A stretch of 64,000 nucleotides of DNA from Hyperoodon ampullatus (taxonomy: Eukaryota > Chordata > Mammalia > Artiodactyla > Ziphiidae): positions 72,198,271 to 72,262,270 of the forward strand of contig OX457063.1 in the NCBI GenBank assembly GCA_949752795.1, written 5' to 3'. The translations under genes and the position numbers were made by a program. This document shows positions 11,770 through 23,226 of the stretch, in pieces; position 1 is the stretch's first letter, and every line of letters begins with the position of its first letter. The notes beneath the pieces are model-generated. The model saw only the letters and a program-made list of their open reading frames with translations, had not been told where the DNA came from and made no database searches.

Positions 11770-11905
11770 AATTTAATGTTTTTCAAACTTGACAGATGAT
11801 AAAAATTATCTGGGTTGTATATTAAATATTAGAAATTCTCAGGTCCCATCCCAGACCATCTGACTGATCTGTTTGAATTAACCCATGCCGGTATTTTGTT
11901 GTTTT
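11770..11905 (+). mobile_element. MER5-like (hAT-Charlie) remnant
   Basis: Words typical of MER5-type non-autonomous hAT elements: 'ttcaaacttgacagatgat', 'attatctggg', and 'caggtcccatcccagaccat', which resembles the 'ggccccaccccagac' core. No terminal repeats or 8 bp duplication can be shown. Confidence 0.5.
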
Positions 11906-12510
11906 ATTTTTGTTTTTTGTTTGTTTTAGAGGCATTTTATTTAGTCAACCACAAACACTTAGATGTTAAATAGCAGTGGACAATGAAACAGAAATCAGAT
12001 CAGTTACTTTAATATGTATTCCTTCTTCTTTACAACAAAAGCAAAAAAAAAAGAGTCTTTCTGCTTTAAGGGAAAAATCAGAAAAATAGGCCAATATATT
12101 TTTGTTATGCATAGTAACATAAACATCTACAAGAAATCTGATTGTAATAATAAGAGAACTTGGATGTTGGCTTGCACATTTATTCATTAAAAGGAGGATG
12201 GACCATCATGCTACAAGAGCATGCCTCCACCTGCCTTCATCTGATACTCTTAAGATCTCACATACAAGTAACACCAAGTTAGTTTCAACATTAAAGCTAA
12301 TTAATATTTGTCATTATTTACTGTTCATGTTTGCCTTAACCAGACAGTAACTCTGGAAGGCTGATGCTTTTCTCTGCTTGTTTTAGTCCATAATTTGTCA
12401 CTATCTGTGGCAGATACCTTATGCTCAGGTCTTAATTTCAGAAGTTGAACTGTAGATGAAATCTGAAATCTCTGAAGCAACTTCTTCTAGCTTCTCTGGT
12501 ATAGCATTTA
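11906..12510. other. Unassigned sequence
   Basis: No family recognised. The 73-codon minus-strand frame here has no supporting features. Confidence 0.4.
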
Positions 12511-12954
12511 GAGACAGTCCCCACATTACGATGGTGTGAAAGTAATACATGTTCACTAGAAACCATACTATGAATTATGAATTTTGATCTTTTCCTGGAC
12601 TAGTGATACTCGGGATGATACTATCTCATGATGCTTGGCAGATCCACATGATCATCAGGATAAATAACCCACATACTTACAACCATTCTGTACCCATACA
12701 AACATTCTGTTTTTTACTTTCAGTATAGTATTCAATAAAGTACATGAAATAATCAACACTTTATTATAAAACTGGCTTTTTGTTACATGGTTCTGACCAA
12801 CTGTAGCCTAATGTACATGTTCTGAGCATGTTTAAGGTAGGCTGGACTCAGCTATGTTATTCGGTAAGTTAGGTGTATTAAATGCATTCTTGATTTACTA
12901 TATTTTCAAGTAACAATGGGTATATTGGGATGTAACCCTATAGTAAGTTGAGGA

Positions 12955-12956
<2 letters not shown>
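12511..12956 (+). mobile_element. Tigger-like DNA transposon remnant
   Basis: Matches the well-known mariner/Tigger-type non-autonomous pattern. The left part is 'cagtccccacattacgatgg', the middle 'cattctgtacccatacaaac' and 'attcaataaagtacatga', and the right part 'gtaggctggactcagc' and 'gggatgtaaccctatagtaa'. The left and right ends are approximately complementary. No transposase frame. The right end runs directly into an AT microsatellite. Confidence 0.7.

Positions 12957-13026
<70 letters not shown>
12957..13026. repeat. (AT)n(AC)n microsatellite
   Basis: About 27 AT units followed by about 7 AC units. Such AT runs can extrude as hairpins or cruciforms and tend to vary in length. It abuts the end of the Tigger-like element, whose target site is TA. 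Confidence 0.97.
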
Positions 13027-13154
13027 CATGTTACAAATATTGCTAATATGCATTTATTTAGCCCACACTGATATATCATTATAAATAAGTGTATGTAACA
13101 TAATATATATTATAATACTATATAATGTCAATATGGCAAAGTGTAAAACGTACC

Positions 13155-13330
13155 TACTAATTAAGTAAAGGACATTTAGATTACTTCATATTTTTAAAAT
13201 GTATTATAAACAACACTATGATGAACATCTTTATAGTTATCTCTTTGCATTTGTGACTTTTGCTTTTGCATAGTTTTCTATGTAGAAGCAATAAGAAAAA
13301 TATGCTATTAAATGTTTTACGAAAAACCTG
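13155..13330 (-). mobile_element. Old L1 (L1ME-like) 3' fragment
   Basis: Antisense L1ME words: 'gacatttagattacttcata', 'caacactatgatgaacatct', 'tttgcatttgtgact'. Short and diverged. Confidence 0.55.
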
Positions 13331-13869
13331 ATCCTGAATCTGCTTTTTATATTTAGAAAGATGTATAACATATCAAATAATTTGGCTCTTTATCAGAGAA
13401 GATTCCCTGGAAGATCGTATATGGATAAAAGGCAGCAGTCTTGAAGGAGAAGGCAGGAAATAAAGGAGGGTTGAAACATTCTGCATTAAAAAATTAGAGG
13501 AATTCAAAATTTGTACCCAACAGTTTGAAAGAGAGAGACAGACAGAGAAAGGAAGGAAGGAAGGAAGGAAAGAAGAGAGATGCTGAGAAGAAAGTAAGGG
13601 AATGAATAAAGAAAAAATGGGAAGGGGAATTTCATCTTGGAAGAGAAGAAGAAAAGGAGGGAAAGAGTTGAACAACATAGTAAGGAAAAGAGGATCAGGT
13701 AAAATCTCTTGTAGTGGGAATGGAAAAGGGACTTTTCTGTACAGGAGATTCTTTATGTGTACAATACATGCATATCTTCCTGATTCTTATTGACTGTCAG
13801 ATAAATTCTATGAGGTTTTTTGATAAAAATAGTTTGTTTCCCAAGGTTTTAAAGCTTCTTATAATTTAA
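13331..13869. other. Purine-rich unassigned sequence with (GGAA)n
   Basis: From about 13430 to 13700 the plus strand is dominated by A and G, with GA and GGAA runs at 13526-13580. The 101-codon minus-strand frame (Ser/Leu/Pro/Phe-rich) is a by-product of this composition. Confidence 0.6.
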
Positions 13870-14640
13870 TAATTTTATAGTTGCATAGTAACCCTTTGTA
13901 GACTTTCCACAGTGTATTTAACTAATATGGCATTGTTTGACCATAGTAATATAATTTTAGCTATTATAAATTATGTTTTGCTGAGCATATCCATAAATGG
14001 ATGTTGTCACATCCATTTGTTATCTTGATCATTCCTAAAATTGGAGATACTGTAACATATGTCACAATATTTTTCCTTAATTGAAATCAGTCAGTGAAAT
14101 AGGGATATTTTAAAGACTCTACACTTCCAAATTTTCCACTGGCCTGGTAATGCTGCATTATTTTACACTCCATCTGGGGTGTGTGAGTTTGCTTTCTAAC
14201 TTACTCAAAGTTCACTAGGTACAAGAAACTTTTCTTTTTTTTCTTAAACTTAATTTGGTGTGATAAAACATATTTCATTCTAAAATTGGGATACTTTGAA
14301 TTGGGATACTTTAAAAAGTATATTCTGAATACTTTTTGTGTATTTATACACCATCTGTAACTCTGTATTCTTTCTTTTATGAATTACTGGCACACGTAAA
14401 ACTTTTTTTGTGGGTGGTGTAAAAGCTTTTTAAATGTTAAAATCATTAAATAATTTTTTGTAACACACACTTATATTCTTGTACATACAATGAATTATAT
14501 ACTAATAGGTATTTTAGTATTCAGCATCCTTATATTACTAAGTGTAGTTGGACTAATATTTTCTTTGTGTGCTATGTTACATTTTGGCATATTTATGTTA
14601 TGTTCTTGTGTCTTTATTTTATATATTCTGGTCTAAATTT
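13870..14640 (-). mobile_element. Old L1 (L1ME-like), antisense
   Basis: Diverged antisense L1 3' region: 'cacagtgtatttaactaata', 'ttttagctattataaattat', 'ttacactccatctggggtgt' (the 'acactcccaccagcagtgt' block), 'ctttcttttatgaattactg'. Right boundary uncertain. Confidence 0.5.
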
Positions 14641-14654
14641 GTAAAACAAAATTG

Positions 14655-15090
14655 ATGTTAGTTTTCTATTGCTGCCATAACAAATTACGACAAACTTGCT
14701 GGCTCAAATGACAAAAATTATTATCTCACAATTTTGTAATATAGAATTCCAACATGGGTTGCACTAAAATCAAAGTTCAGTGTGGCTGCCTTCCTTTCTG
14801 CAGGCTCAATGGGAGTATCAGTTTCCTTCACTTCCAGAGACCATCCCCACTCCCTGGCATGTGGTCCCCTTCCTTCACCTTCAAAAACTTCTGTCATCAC
14901 ACTTTTTTCTCTGACTACAGCTGAGAATGATTCTCCATTTTAAGGACTCATTTGATTAGATTGGGTCCAGATGGATAATCCAGGGTAAACTCCCTATATC
15001 AAGGTTTATAATCTTAAACACATCTTCAAAATCTCTTTTTCCATGTAAGGTAACAGATTCTTGGGATTAGGATGAGGACATCTTTTTAGT
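14655..15090 (-). mobile_element. MLT1-family solo LTR
   Basis: Antisense of an ERVL-MaLR LTR. Left end TGTTAGTTTTCTATTGCTGC, then 'ggctcaaatgac', 'ggcatgtggtccccttcctt', 'tccatgtaaggtaacag', and 'attaggatgaggacatcttt'. The distal end is decayed. No internal retroviral part. Confidence 0.8.
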
Positions 15091-15387
15091 TGCTTCTTGG
15101 CTTTTAAGTCTCCCCTTATCTAACAGGCTTGATTCTACACTTAAAATATCATTATATCTTGAAATCCATTACTAATGCTTAGCTGATTCTCTCATTCACA
15201 CTCTCTGAAATCATTTCAAGATTTTGAAATTTTGGAGTGAATCTTTTGATTATTTCCTAGATTCAGATATTAAACAGGAAGAATCATTTTGGTGTGTTTT
15301 CCCTCTCCTTTGCACTGAAATTATTTTATTTGGAAATCATACTCCTTCACTAAATAACAACTAAAATACCTCCCTCTTTCCTCTTTA

Positions 15388-15776
15388 TACTAGTCTGCTT
15401 GAGCTGCCATAACAAAATATCACAGATTGGGTGGTTTAAACAATGGAAATGTATTTCTCACAGTTCTTGAGGCTGGGAAATCTAACATCAATGTGCTGAC
15501 AAGATGCCATGACCTCTTCTCTTGGCTTGTAGGCAGCTGACATCTTGCTGTGTGCACATATGACCTCTTCTTTGTACACAAGTGGAGAAAGAAAGAAATC
15601 CCTGGTGTCTATTCCTCTTCGTATAAAGAAATCAGCTCTATCAGATTAGGGCCCTGCCCTTATAACCTCATTTAACCTTAATTACCCCTTTAAAGACTAT
15701 CTTTAAATATGGCCACATTGGGGGGTTAAGACTTCAACAAACGAATTGGGGGGGGGACACAATTCAGTCTATAATA
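15388..15776 (-). mobile_element. MLT1-family solo LTR (MLT1A-like)
   Basis: Antisense MLT1A-like LTR: 'gagctgccataacaaaatat', 'tctcacagttcttgaggctg', 'ttataacctcatttaacctt', and an end 'acacaattcagtctataata', the complement of the LTR start. It includes a G-rich run (15743-15758) at the usual poly-C/G position. Confidence 0.9.
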
Positions 15777-16420
15777 CTCTCCTATCTTCAAAAGCAATCT
15801 AGAGACATTAAGTTCTCATAATATGCAGCTTAGACAGTGCTGAGATCATTCCCATACGATCACCTTGACATTCTGGAATAAATTAGCATTTATTTTAAAA
15901 ATTCAAAACTGCATTTATGCAATTCTCTGAAAAAAGCAAATATTCTAAATATATATATATCCTAACTTACACCTAACTTAAACAAGTGGGTTGGGAATAT
16001 GAAATATAAATTATTATTCAGAAAAATCAAGCCAATAAATTAACCTTAAAATATTGTATCAAGACTAAAATGTCTCTACAAATTGAGAGAAATTGTGCAA
16101 CAATTGAGACAGTGTCAGTTATCCTGGAACATGAAGTGAGATGAAAAAGCAGAGATAATATTTAAGGTGACATACAATTAATGTTTTAAATTACTATTCA
16201 AAATATAGAAAATAGAAATGTGTGACATTAATGAGTCAACATATACAAAAAGAAACAGACTTATATCACCACCATCCCTAATTGTAGAGAACAGAATAAC
16301 AATAGGTCATGGAAATAAAAATAAATTTTACACTAAAATGATAGTTCCATAAGGACAAAACTCTCTTTAGCTCACTCCTGTATCCTTAAAAATCTGCATA
16401 GATCATGGAACTAATAAAGT
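15777..16420. other. Unassigned AT-rich sequence
   Basis: No gene or repeat family recognised. Confidence 0.4.
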
Positions 16421-16429
16421 CTTTTTTTA

Positions 16430-18690
16430 AATGATTAAAGAAATAAAATATATATATAATGTACATGGAAATAAGAACACACCCTTAAAATAAAAACATG
16501 GAGCCCTTTTGTGAAGAACCAAATAGAATTTTTAAATACAAAAGTATGGGGATAGAAATTTAAAAATAATTGCAATAATTGGACACAGATGAAGAGAGAA
16601 TTCATTAACTGGAAGATATATCTGAAGAAATTACTCAGCATAATGAAAAAAAAAAAAAGAATATGTCAAAGACCAGATAGTTTCACAAGTTAATTCTTCT
16701 AAACATTTTTATAGGAATTAACACCTATACTTCTCAAACTATTCCAAAAAATTGCAGAGGAGGGAATACTTCTGAACTCACTCTAGTAGATCAGCATCAC
16801 CCTGGTACCAAAACTAGTCAAAGACACCACAAAAAAAGAAAATTACAGGCCAATATCACATGATGAAATTTCATGCAGAAATCCACAAGAAAATTTTAGC
16901 TAACTCAATTCAACAATACACTAAAAGGACTGAACACCATGATCAAATGGGATTTATTCCCAAGGTGAAAGGATGGTTCAATATCCAGAAATCAATCAAT
17001 GTGATACATTACATTAACAAACTGAAGAATAAAAATCATAAGGTTATCTCAATTAATGCAAAAAACAACCTCTTGACAAAATTCTACATTTATTCATGAC
17101 AAAATTCTCAACAAAGTGGGTATAGAAGAAACATACCTCTACATAATAAAGGCCATTTATGACCAACCTACAATAACATCAAATCAACATTTCATCATCA
17201 ATGCTGAAAAGTTAAAAGCATTTTCTCCAATATCAGGAAAAGTCAAGAATGCCCATTCTCACCACTTTTATTCAACATAGTATTGGAAGTCCTAGCCACA
17301 GCAATCAGACAAAAAAAAAAAAAGAAAAAAAGAAAGAAAGAAATTAAAGGACTCCAAACTGGAAAGAAAAGTAGGACAGCTACATGCAAACGAATCAAAC
17401 TAGACTACTTTCTCATATCCTACACAAAATAAACTCAAAATTATTTAAAGACTTAAATGTAAAACCTGAAATGATAAAGTTCCTAGAAGAAAACATAGGC
17501 AGTATGTTCTTTGACATCGGTCTTAGCAATTGTCTCCTCAGACAGGGGAAACAAAAGCAAAAATAAACAAAATGGGACTACTCCAAACTAAAAACTTTTG
17601 CACAGTGAAGAAAACTTTCAACTAATCAAAAACACTGCCTACTGAATGGGTGAAGATATTTGCAAATGATATATCTGATAAGGGTTTAATATACAAAATA
17701 TACAAAGAACTCATACAACTCAACATCAAAAAAACAAACAACCCAATTTAAAAAGTGCAGAGGACTTAAAGACATTTTTTCAAAGAAGATATACAGACGG
17801 CCATCAGACATGTGAAAAGATGCTCAGCATTATTAATTATCAGGGAAATGCAAATCAAAACCAAAATGAGATACCACTTCACACCTGTCAGAATGGCTAT
17901 CATCAGAAAGACAGCACACAAGTATGGGTGAGTATGTGGAGAAAAGGAACCCTCTTGCACTATCGGTGGGAACATGAATTGGGACACCCACTATGAAAAA
18001 TAGTATGGAGTTTCCTCAAAAAATTAAAAACAGAACTGCCATATGATAATTCAGCAATTTCACTTCTGGCTATTTACCCAAGGAAAACAAAAACACTAAC
18101 TTGCAAATGCATATGCAACCCAATGTTTGTGCAGTATTATTTACAGCAGCCAAGATATGGAAGCAACCTAAATGTCCACAGATATCTGAATGGATAAAGA
18201 AGGTGTGAAATATATATACACATACACACAACGGGATGTTATTCAGCCATTAAAATAATGAAATCTTGTCTTTTGTGACAACATGGATGGATGTATTGTG
18301 CTAAGTGACATAAGTCAGGCAGAGAAAAAGAAATACCACATGATCTCACTTATATGTGAAGTCTAAAAAAATGAAACAAATAAGTAAACAAACAAAACAA
18401 AATGAAAACTGATTCATAGGTATGGAAAACAAACATGTGGTTGCCAGAAGGGTGAGGGGTGATGGGTAAAGGGGATTAAGAGGTACAAACTAATGGTTAT
18501 ATAATAAAAAAATCATAGGGATGTAATATACAGCATACAGAATATGGTCAATAATATTGTAATAATTTTGTATGGGACAAATTGCTACTAGACTTGTGGT
18601 GATCATTTCATGATATATGCAAATATCAAGTCATTTTGTAGTACACCTGAAGCTAACAATATTGTATGTCAATTATATTTCAATAAAAAT
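16430..18690 (+). mobile_element. L1MA-like LINE with internal deletions
   Basis: An ORF1-region remnant at about 16560-16665 ('gagaattcattaactggaag') is followed after an A-rich spacer by ORF2 reverse-transcriptase text from about 16690 ('caaatgggatttattccc', 'ggatggttcaatatccagaa'). A second A-rich junction near 17310-17360 joins the mid RT region to the C-terminal part of ORF2 ('gataaagttcctagaagaaa', 'ccagcaatt'-type block at about 18040). The 3' end is typical of L1MA: 'attgtatgtcaattatattt caataaa'. ORF2 is split into frames of at most 79 codons. Confidence 0.85.
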
Positions 18691-19519
18691 ATTTAACTCC
18701 TAGAGTCATTCAGACTGAGTAGTGTACTATTCTCATGGCAAATTAATTTCTAAACCCAGTACATACCAAGAATTTATTATACTTAGAGAATATTGTGACC
18801 TTTATTGTAATATCATTTAATTTCCTTCCATACTTGCCCTAGGTAAAGCTATGTTTTCCTTCCTCATGTGGTAGCCATAACTTCTTATTGGCTGGTTGAT
18901 AAAGCCTTATCACCATAAATTTGCTTTCCAAATCGGAAACCACACTTAATTTATTTTTAATAATCAAACCAGAGTGAATTTGAAAGCACAGAATACGGTC
19001 TGAGACTGAAGATTAACCAGAGAGAATTCCTTAAAGAAATCTTCCAATCTAGGTGGAGTCCAAAACAAGATAAAGTGAAACAAAATTTAGGTTGCCAATC
19101 CAGCACCAACTATCAGAGCCTGATTCTAGCAACCGTCAGGCCAAGACTGCAAACTTAAACTGGTAATTTCATTATAGTAATTTAAGGTGTGCCCCACCCG
19201 CCCCCAAAATAGTCAAGACAATATTTTTAAGACTTTACCTAGTTTATAATCTTCTCACAGTTTTTACATATAATTATAACTTAATTAGATATAGAAATCC
19301 TATATTGTCTAAATAAATTTAGGTGCACAGGAAAAGGCTCATGGAATAATGATTTCGGGGTTTTTTGTAACTTTTGCTTTTATTTTCATTAAGTTTGTAT
19401 AATTTTTCTGTCTTTAATAGGAGTTAAAAGAATATATCTAGTTAGAATATGTTTGCATTCATTTTTACATAGAATAATATTAGATTTTTTCTATCTTCAG
19501 AATAAATACATCCAAAGTG
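18691..19519. other. Unassigned sequence
   Basis: No family recognised. It contains a C-rich patch (19192-19206) and no gene signals. Confidence 0.4.
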
Positions 19520-21810
19520 TTTTTATTTTTGTTTTCAAAAATAATTTTATTATGTATAATTCATGCATACCAAAGTATATAATGTTCATATAAATATAAA
19601 GAATAATATTGAACTGAATATTCATGTAATAAAACACCTGTGTGTGAATTACAACATTAAGAGTACATTGAAAGCACATTGTTTAAAATAAAATTGCATT
19701 TTCCTCCTACATCTCCCTGAGATAATCACTATTCTGAATTTAGTGTTTACCATTCACTTTAATAAATATATATTTTAACCTCCTATGTATACATCCATAA
19801 ATTGATATGGTTTACGTTTACAGAATGTTAAACTTTATAAATGGAGTAATTATGAATGAAGTACACTGATTTACTAAATTTTATCTTTGTAGGAGTCTTC
19901 ATAAAGAGGCATATTGTTCTACCAGTATGGTATCCTTTTATCATATGCATATATTTCAATTTACTTTTGCATTCAAACATGTCATTGTGACTTTTGTGAC
20001 AAAAAAAAATGACCTTCTGTTTTTCTGTTATAAGCAGTATTGTTATGAATATTTTCTATATATCTCCCAGTGTAATATGCAAGGTTTCACTAGGATATTT
20101 TTCTAGAATGTTGAACATCTTTTCATGTTTATTAACTATTCATATTTTCTCTTGTATGACATGCCTATTCATGTCTTTCCTCTTTTTTGATTGTGTTGCT
20201 TTCTTTTTCTAATTGATTCTTAAGTATTGCATAATGCTTTTTTGCCAGTCTATACTGACTAATATAGCTATATCAGCTTTCTTTCTTGTATTGATGTGAT
20301 ATATATAAAATTTATGTATGCTATATGTATAAATATATATTTACAAAGCTCTCATTTTAATAGTTTGTATTGTTTTCAGTAGTCTATAATAGACAATCAT
20401 GTCTACAAATAATGATATGATATTTGTACTTTTTGGTCTTATTGTGCTGATTTCAAATGAAACAAAATTTACGATAGAAATAGATGAAGACAAGCATTCT
20501 TATTTTTTCCCAATTTTAATGGAAATGAGTTTAACATTTCAATATTAGGATGCCATTTGATAAAGGATTTTGATAGATATACTTTTCAGATTAAAGAATT
20601 TCCATTCTATCCCTTGTTTTCTAATATTTTATTTGTTTTGTTTAAGATAAATTGATATTTACTTTGACCACATGTTTTTCCCTGCATCTTTTGTAATTTT
20701 ACATCCTTTTTTTTCTTTTAAGTGGTTAAAATGGAGAATTAAATTGATAACTATTCTAATGTTAAATCCAACTTGAATTCCTGGGATAAATCCTACATGG
20801 TTCATATACTTTATATATTGGCAGATTTCATTTGTTATAGTTTGTTTATGATTTTTGCATCTATTGTTATGATTGATACTGGCCCATAATTTTTCTTTCT
20901 TATATGTTTTTTGTTTGATGTTTTTTCAATGGTATTCAAACCACACACATTTTTATGTATGTTTTATTTTTTATTTTGTTGTAAAATACTCTGTTTTATT
21001 GTCTTTGGAATAGTTTGTTTATGCTTGGTATTAACTACATTTGGCATTGTTTAATTAATATTTGCTTGAATCACGCTTAAAGCTGCCTGGATTTGGTAAA
21101 TTTTTATGTGATCATCTTAATTACTGTTTCAACAACTTTAATAGTTATAGAATCACTAACATTTTCCATTTCTTCTTGTTTTAGTAGGCTGAATTTTGCT
21201 GGGAATATGACAAATTAGCTACATTTTCAAATTTTTAATTTACTGGTATCAATGTTATTATTTTTTCTTATTATTATCTTAATGTCTACTGTATTTATGC
21301 CTGCTTTCTTAGAGTTCTTGTTTGAAATTTTGTTTATTTGGACCTTCTATTTTTATTTCAATGAGGCTTGCTGGAGATCTGACAATTTTATTCGTCTATT
21401 CAAATATTACATTTCTTGACATTTTTGATCATGCTACTTGCTTTATTTCTTACATTGATTCTATTTAATTCTTTTCTGATCCATATTTTTTCCATCCTTC
21501 ATTTATCTGTGATTTTTCTTTTGTTCCTTTCCTATTGTCTGAATTTAATTGTTTAACTCATTCATGTTTATCTTTCTTCTTTTGTGATATAAGCATCTTA
21601 AGGCTGCACATTTACCACTACATGACTACACCACTTCAGTGGATGTATTTAGCTACATCCACTAGGTATTGATACATGGATTTTTAATTCATTCTATGTA
21701 TTGTCTAATTTCTTTTTAGACATTAGGCATTTTAGGTGTTCCTTTTAGATTATTTTTATTATTCCTGAAATATCGCTTTTACATTGTTTAACTGGGTTTG
21801 AAAATTATTA
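19520..21810 (-). mobile_element. Long old L1 (L1ME/L1MC-like), antisense
   Basis: Antisense L1 from its 3' UTR ('cactattctgaatttagtgt') through ORF2. RT-region antisense words include 'aactattctaatgttaaatc', 'cttgaattcctgggataaat' and 'ttgtttgatgttttttcaat', and farther right the early ORF2/ORF1 region ('tttgatcatgctacttgctt'). Many substitutions and no open frame. Subfamily not resolved. Confidence 0.65.
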
Positions 21811-21929
21811 GATTTTTTTTCCTCAGGCAGGAAGAAGAAGGAATGCACAATACTAGCAGAGATTGGAGGAACAGCATAAGTTCAAAATCAGATACAATGA
21901 CTTTGAGATATCAGAATCTTAGATATGCA

Positions 21930-22300
21930 GAAAAGTAAAGCAGGCAGATGAAACTCAGGGAAGTTCAGGCCAGAGATATAAATTTGAGAATTGCTTGCAT
22001 ATAGATCGACTTAAAATGCATGCGAATCAACATGATTCTCCTGGGAGAAGGTGAATAGTTAGAACTAAGAGGACTCAGCACTAAAGGTTAAGGAACCCCA
22101 GCATCTGGAAGTCAGGAAGTTTCAAGTGATAAAGTAAAGGCAGTTTCATTGATAAAATGAAGCAGCTTAGTTGTTAAAGAGAGTAGAGAAATAATTTGGC
22201 AGCTAGAGGAGACATTTGGTCAAAAGGCCGATTAAAAAAAAAAAATCCTGGAGAGAGTGATTGAAGACATAGAAGAGAGGAGGGGAAAACTAGAAAAGTA
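21930..22300 (-). mobile_element. L2 LINE fragment
   Basis: Antisense L2 words in order: 'agagatataaatttgagaat', 'catatagatcgacttaaaa', 'tcctgggagaaggtgaatag', 'catctggaagtcaggaag'. An ancient LINE, heavily diverged. Confidence 0.55.
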
Positions 22301-22324
22301 AAAATGCAAAGCAGCCTAAAATAA

Positions 22325-23226
22325 AAAGACTGACAACATCAGATGTTGTCAAGAAAGTGAAACAACTAGAATTTTATTTATTGTTGGTGGGAATATAAAA
22401 CACACAATGATTTTGTAAAAATAAACTGTCAGTTTCTTACAATAACCATATATTTTGTGAGCCAGCAATTCCACCCATAGATACTGATCCAAAAGAAATA
22501 AAAATGTATATTCATAAAAGTATGTCCATAGCTACTTTATTCCTAATAACCCCAAATCAGAAATAACCCAACTGTTCATTAATAGCAGAAGAGATAAGTA
22601 CACTGGATTACATTCAGAAAATGTAATATTACTCATCCATGAAAATAAACTACTGATACATGTAACAACATGGATGAATCTCAAAAAATGTGCAGAGTTA
22701 AAGAAGCCAGACACAAAGTAGTATATTCTATATGATTCCATTTTATATGAAGTTCTAAAACAGGCAAAACTAATTTTTGTTGGAAAAAAAAGAACAGCAG
22801 TTTCCTCTTTTGTGGGCGGAGGTAAAGTATTGATTGGGAGGGAGATGTGGGAATTTTCTGGGGTGAGAATAATGTCCTATATCTTGATAAGGGGTCGGGT
22901 TATACAAATGCATGCGTTTATCAAAACTCAACAAGTATATATTCCATTGGATGTAAAACTTACTTCAAGGGAAAAAGAACCAAAAATAAATATTAAAGTC
23001 TAGGCATGATAGTAATGTTGAATTATTTAGGGGAAATGTAATGTCTGAAATTTACTTGGAAATACATTTAAAAATTACAAATTTACAAGATGGTTAAATG
23101 GGAGATGGTAGGCTATGTGATAAAATGAATATAGAGAAATATCAAATATCTACCAAATCTAGGTAGTGAATACCTGGATGTTTACTTTCTATGTGTTTGA
23201 AAATTTTTATAACAGAATGTTGGGGA
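22325..23226 (+). mobile_element. L1ME-like 3' end
   Basis: Sense-strand L1 3' region: 'attgttggtgggaatataaa', 'gagccagcaattccacccat', 'aacaacatggatgaatctca', 'tcctatatcttgataagg', 'caaaactcaacaag', and the terminal 'gtttgaaaatttttataaca' word of L1ME 3' UTRs. Opposite in orientation to the L1 on its left. Confidence 0.75.

Noticed and set aside
13526..13580. Repeated short units considered as a CRISPR-like or regulatory array
   Set aside because: Ordinary GA/GGAA simple sequence in a mammalian genome, with no spacers.
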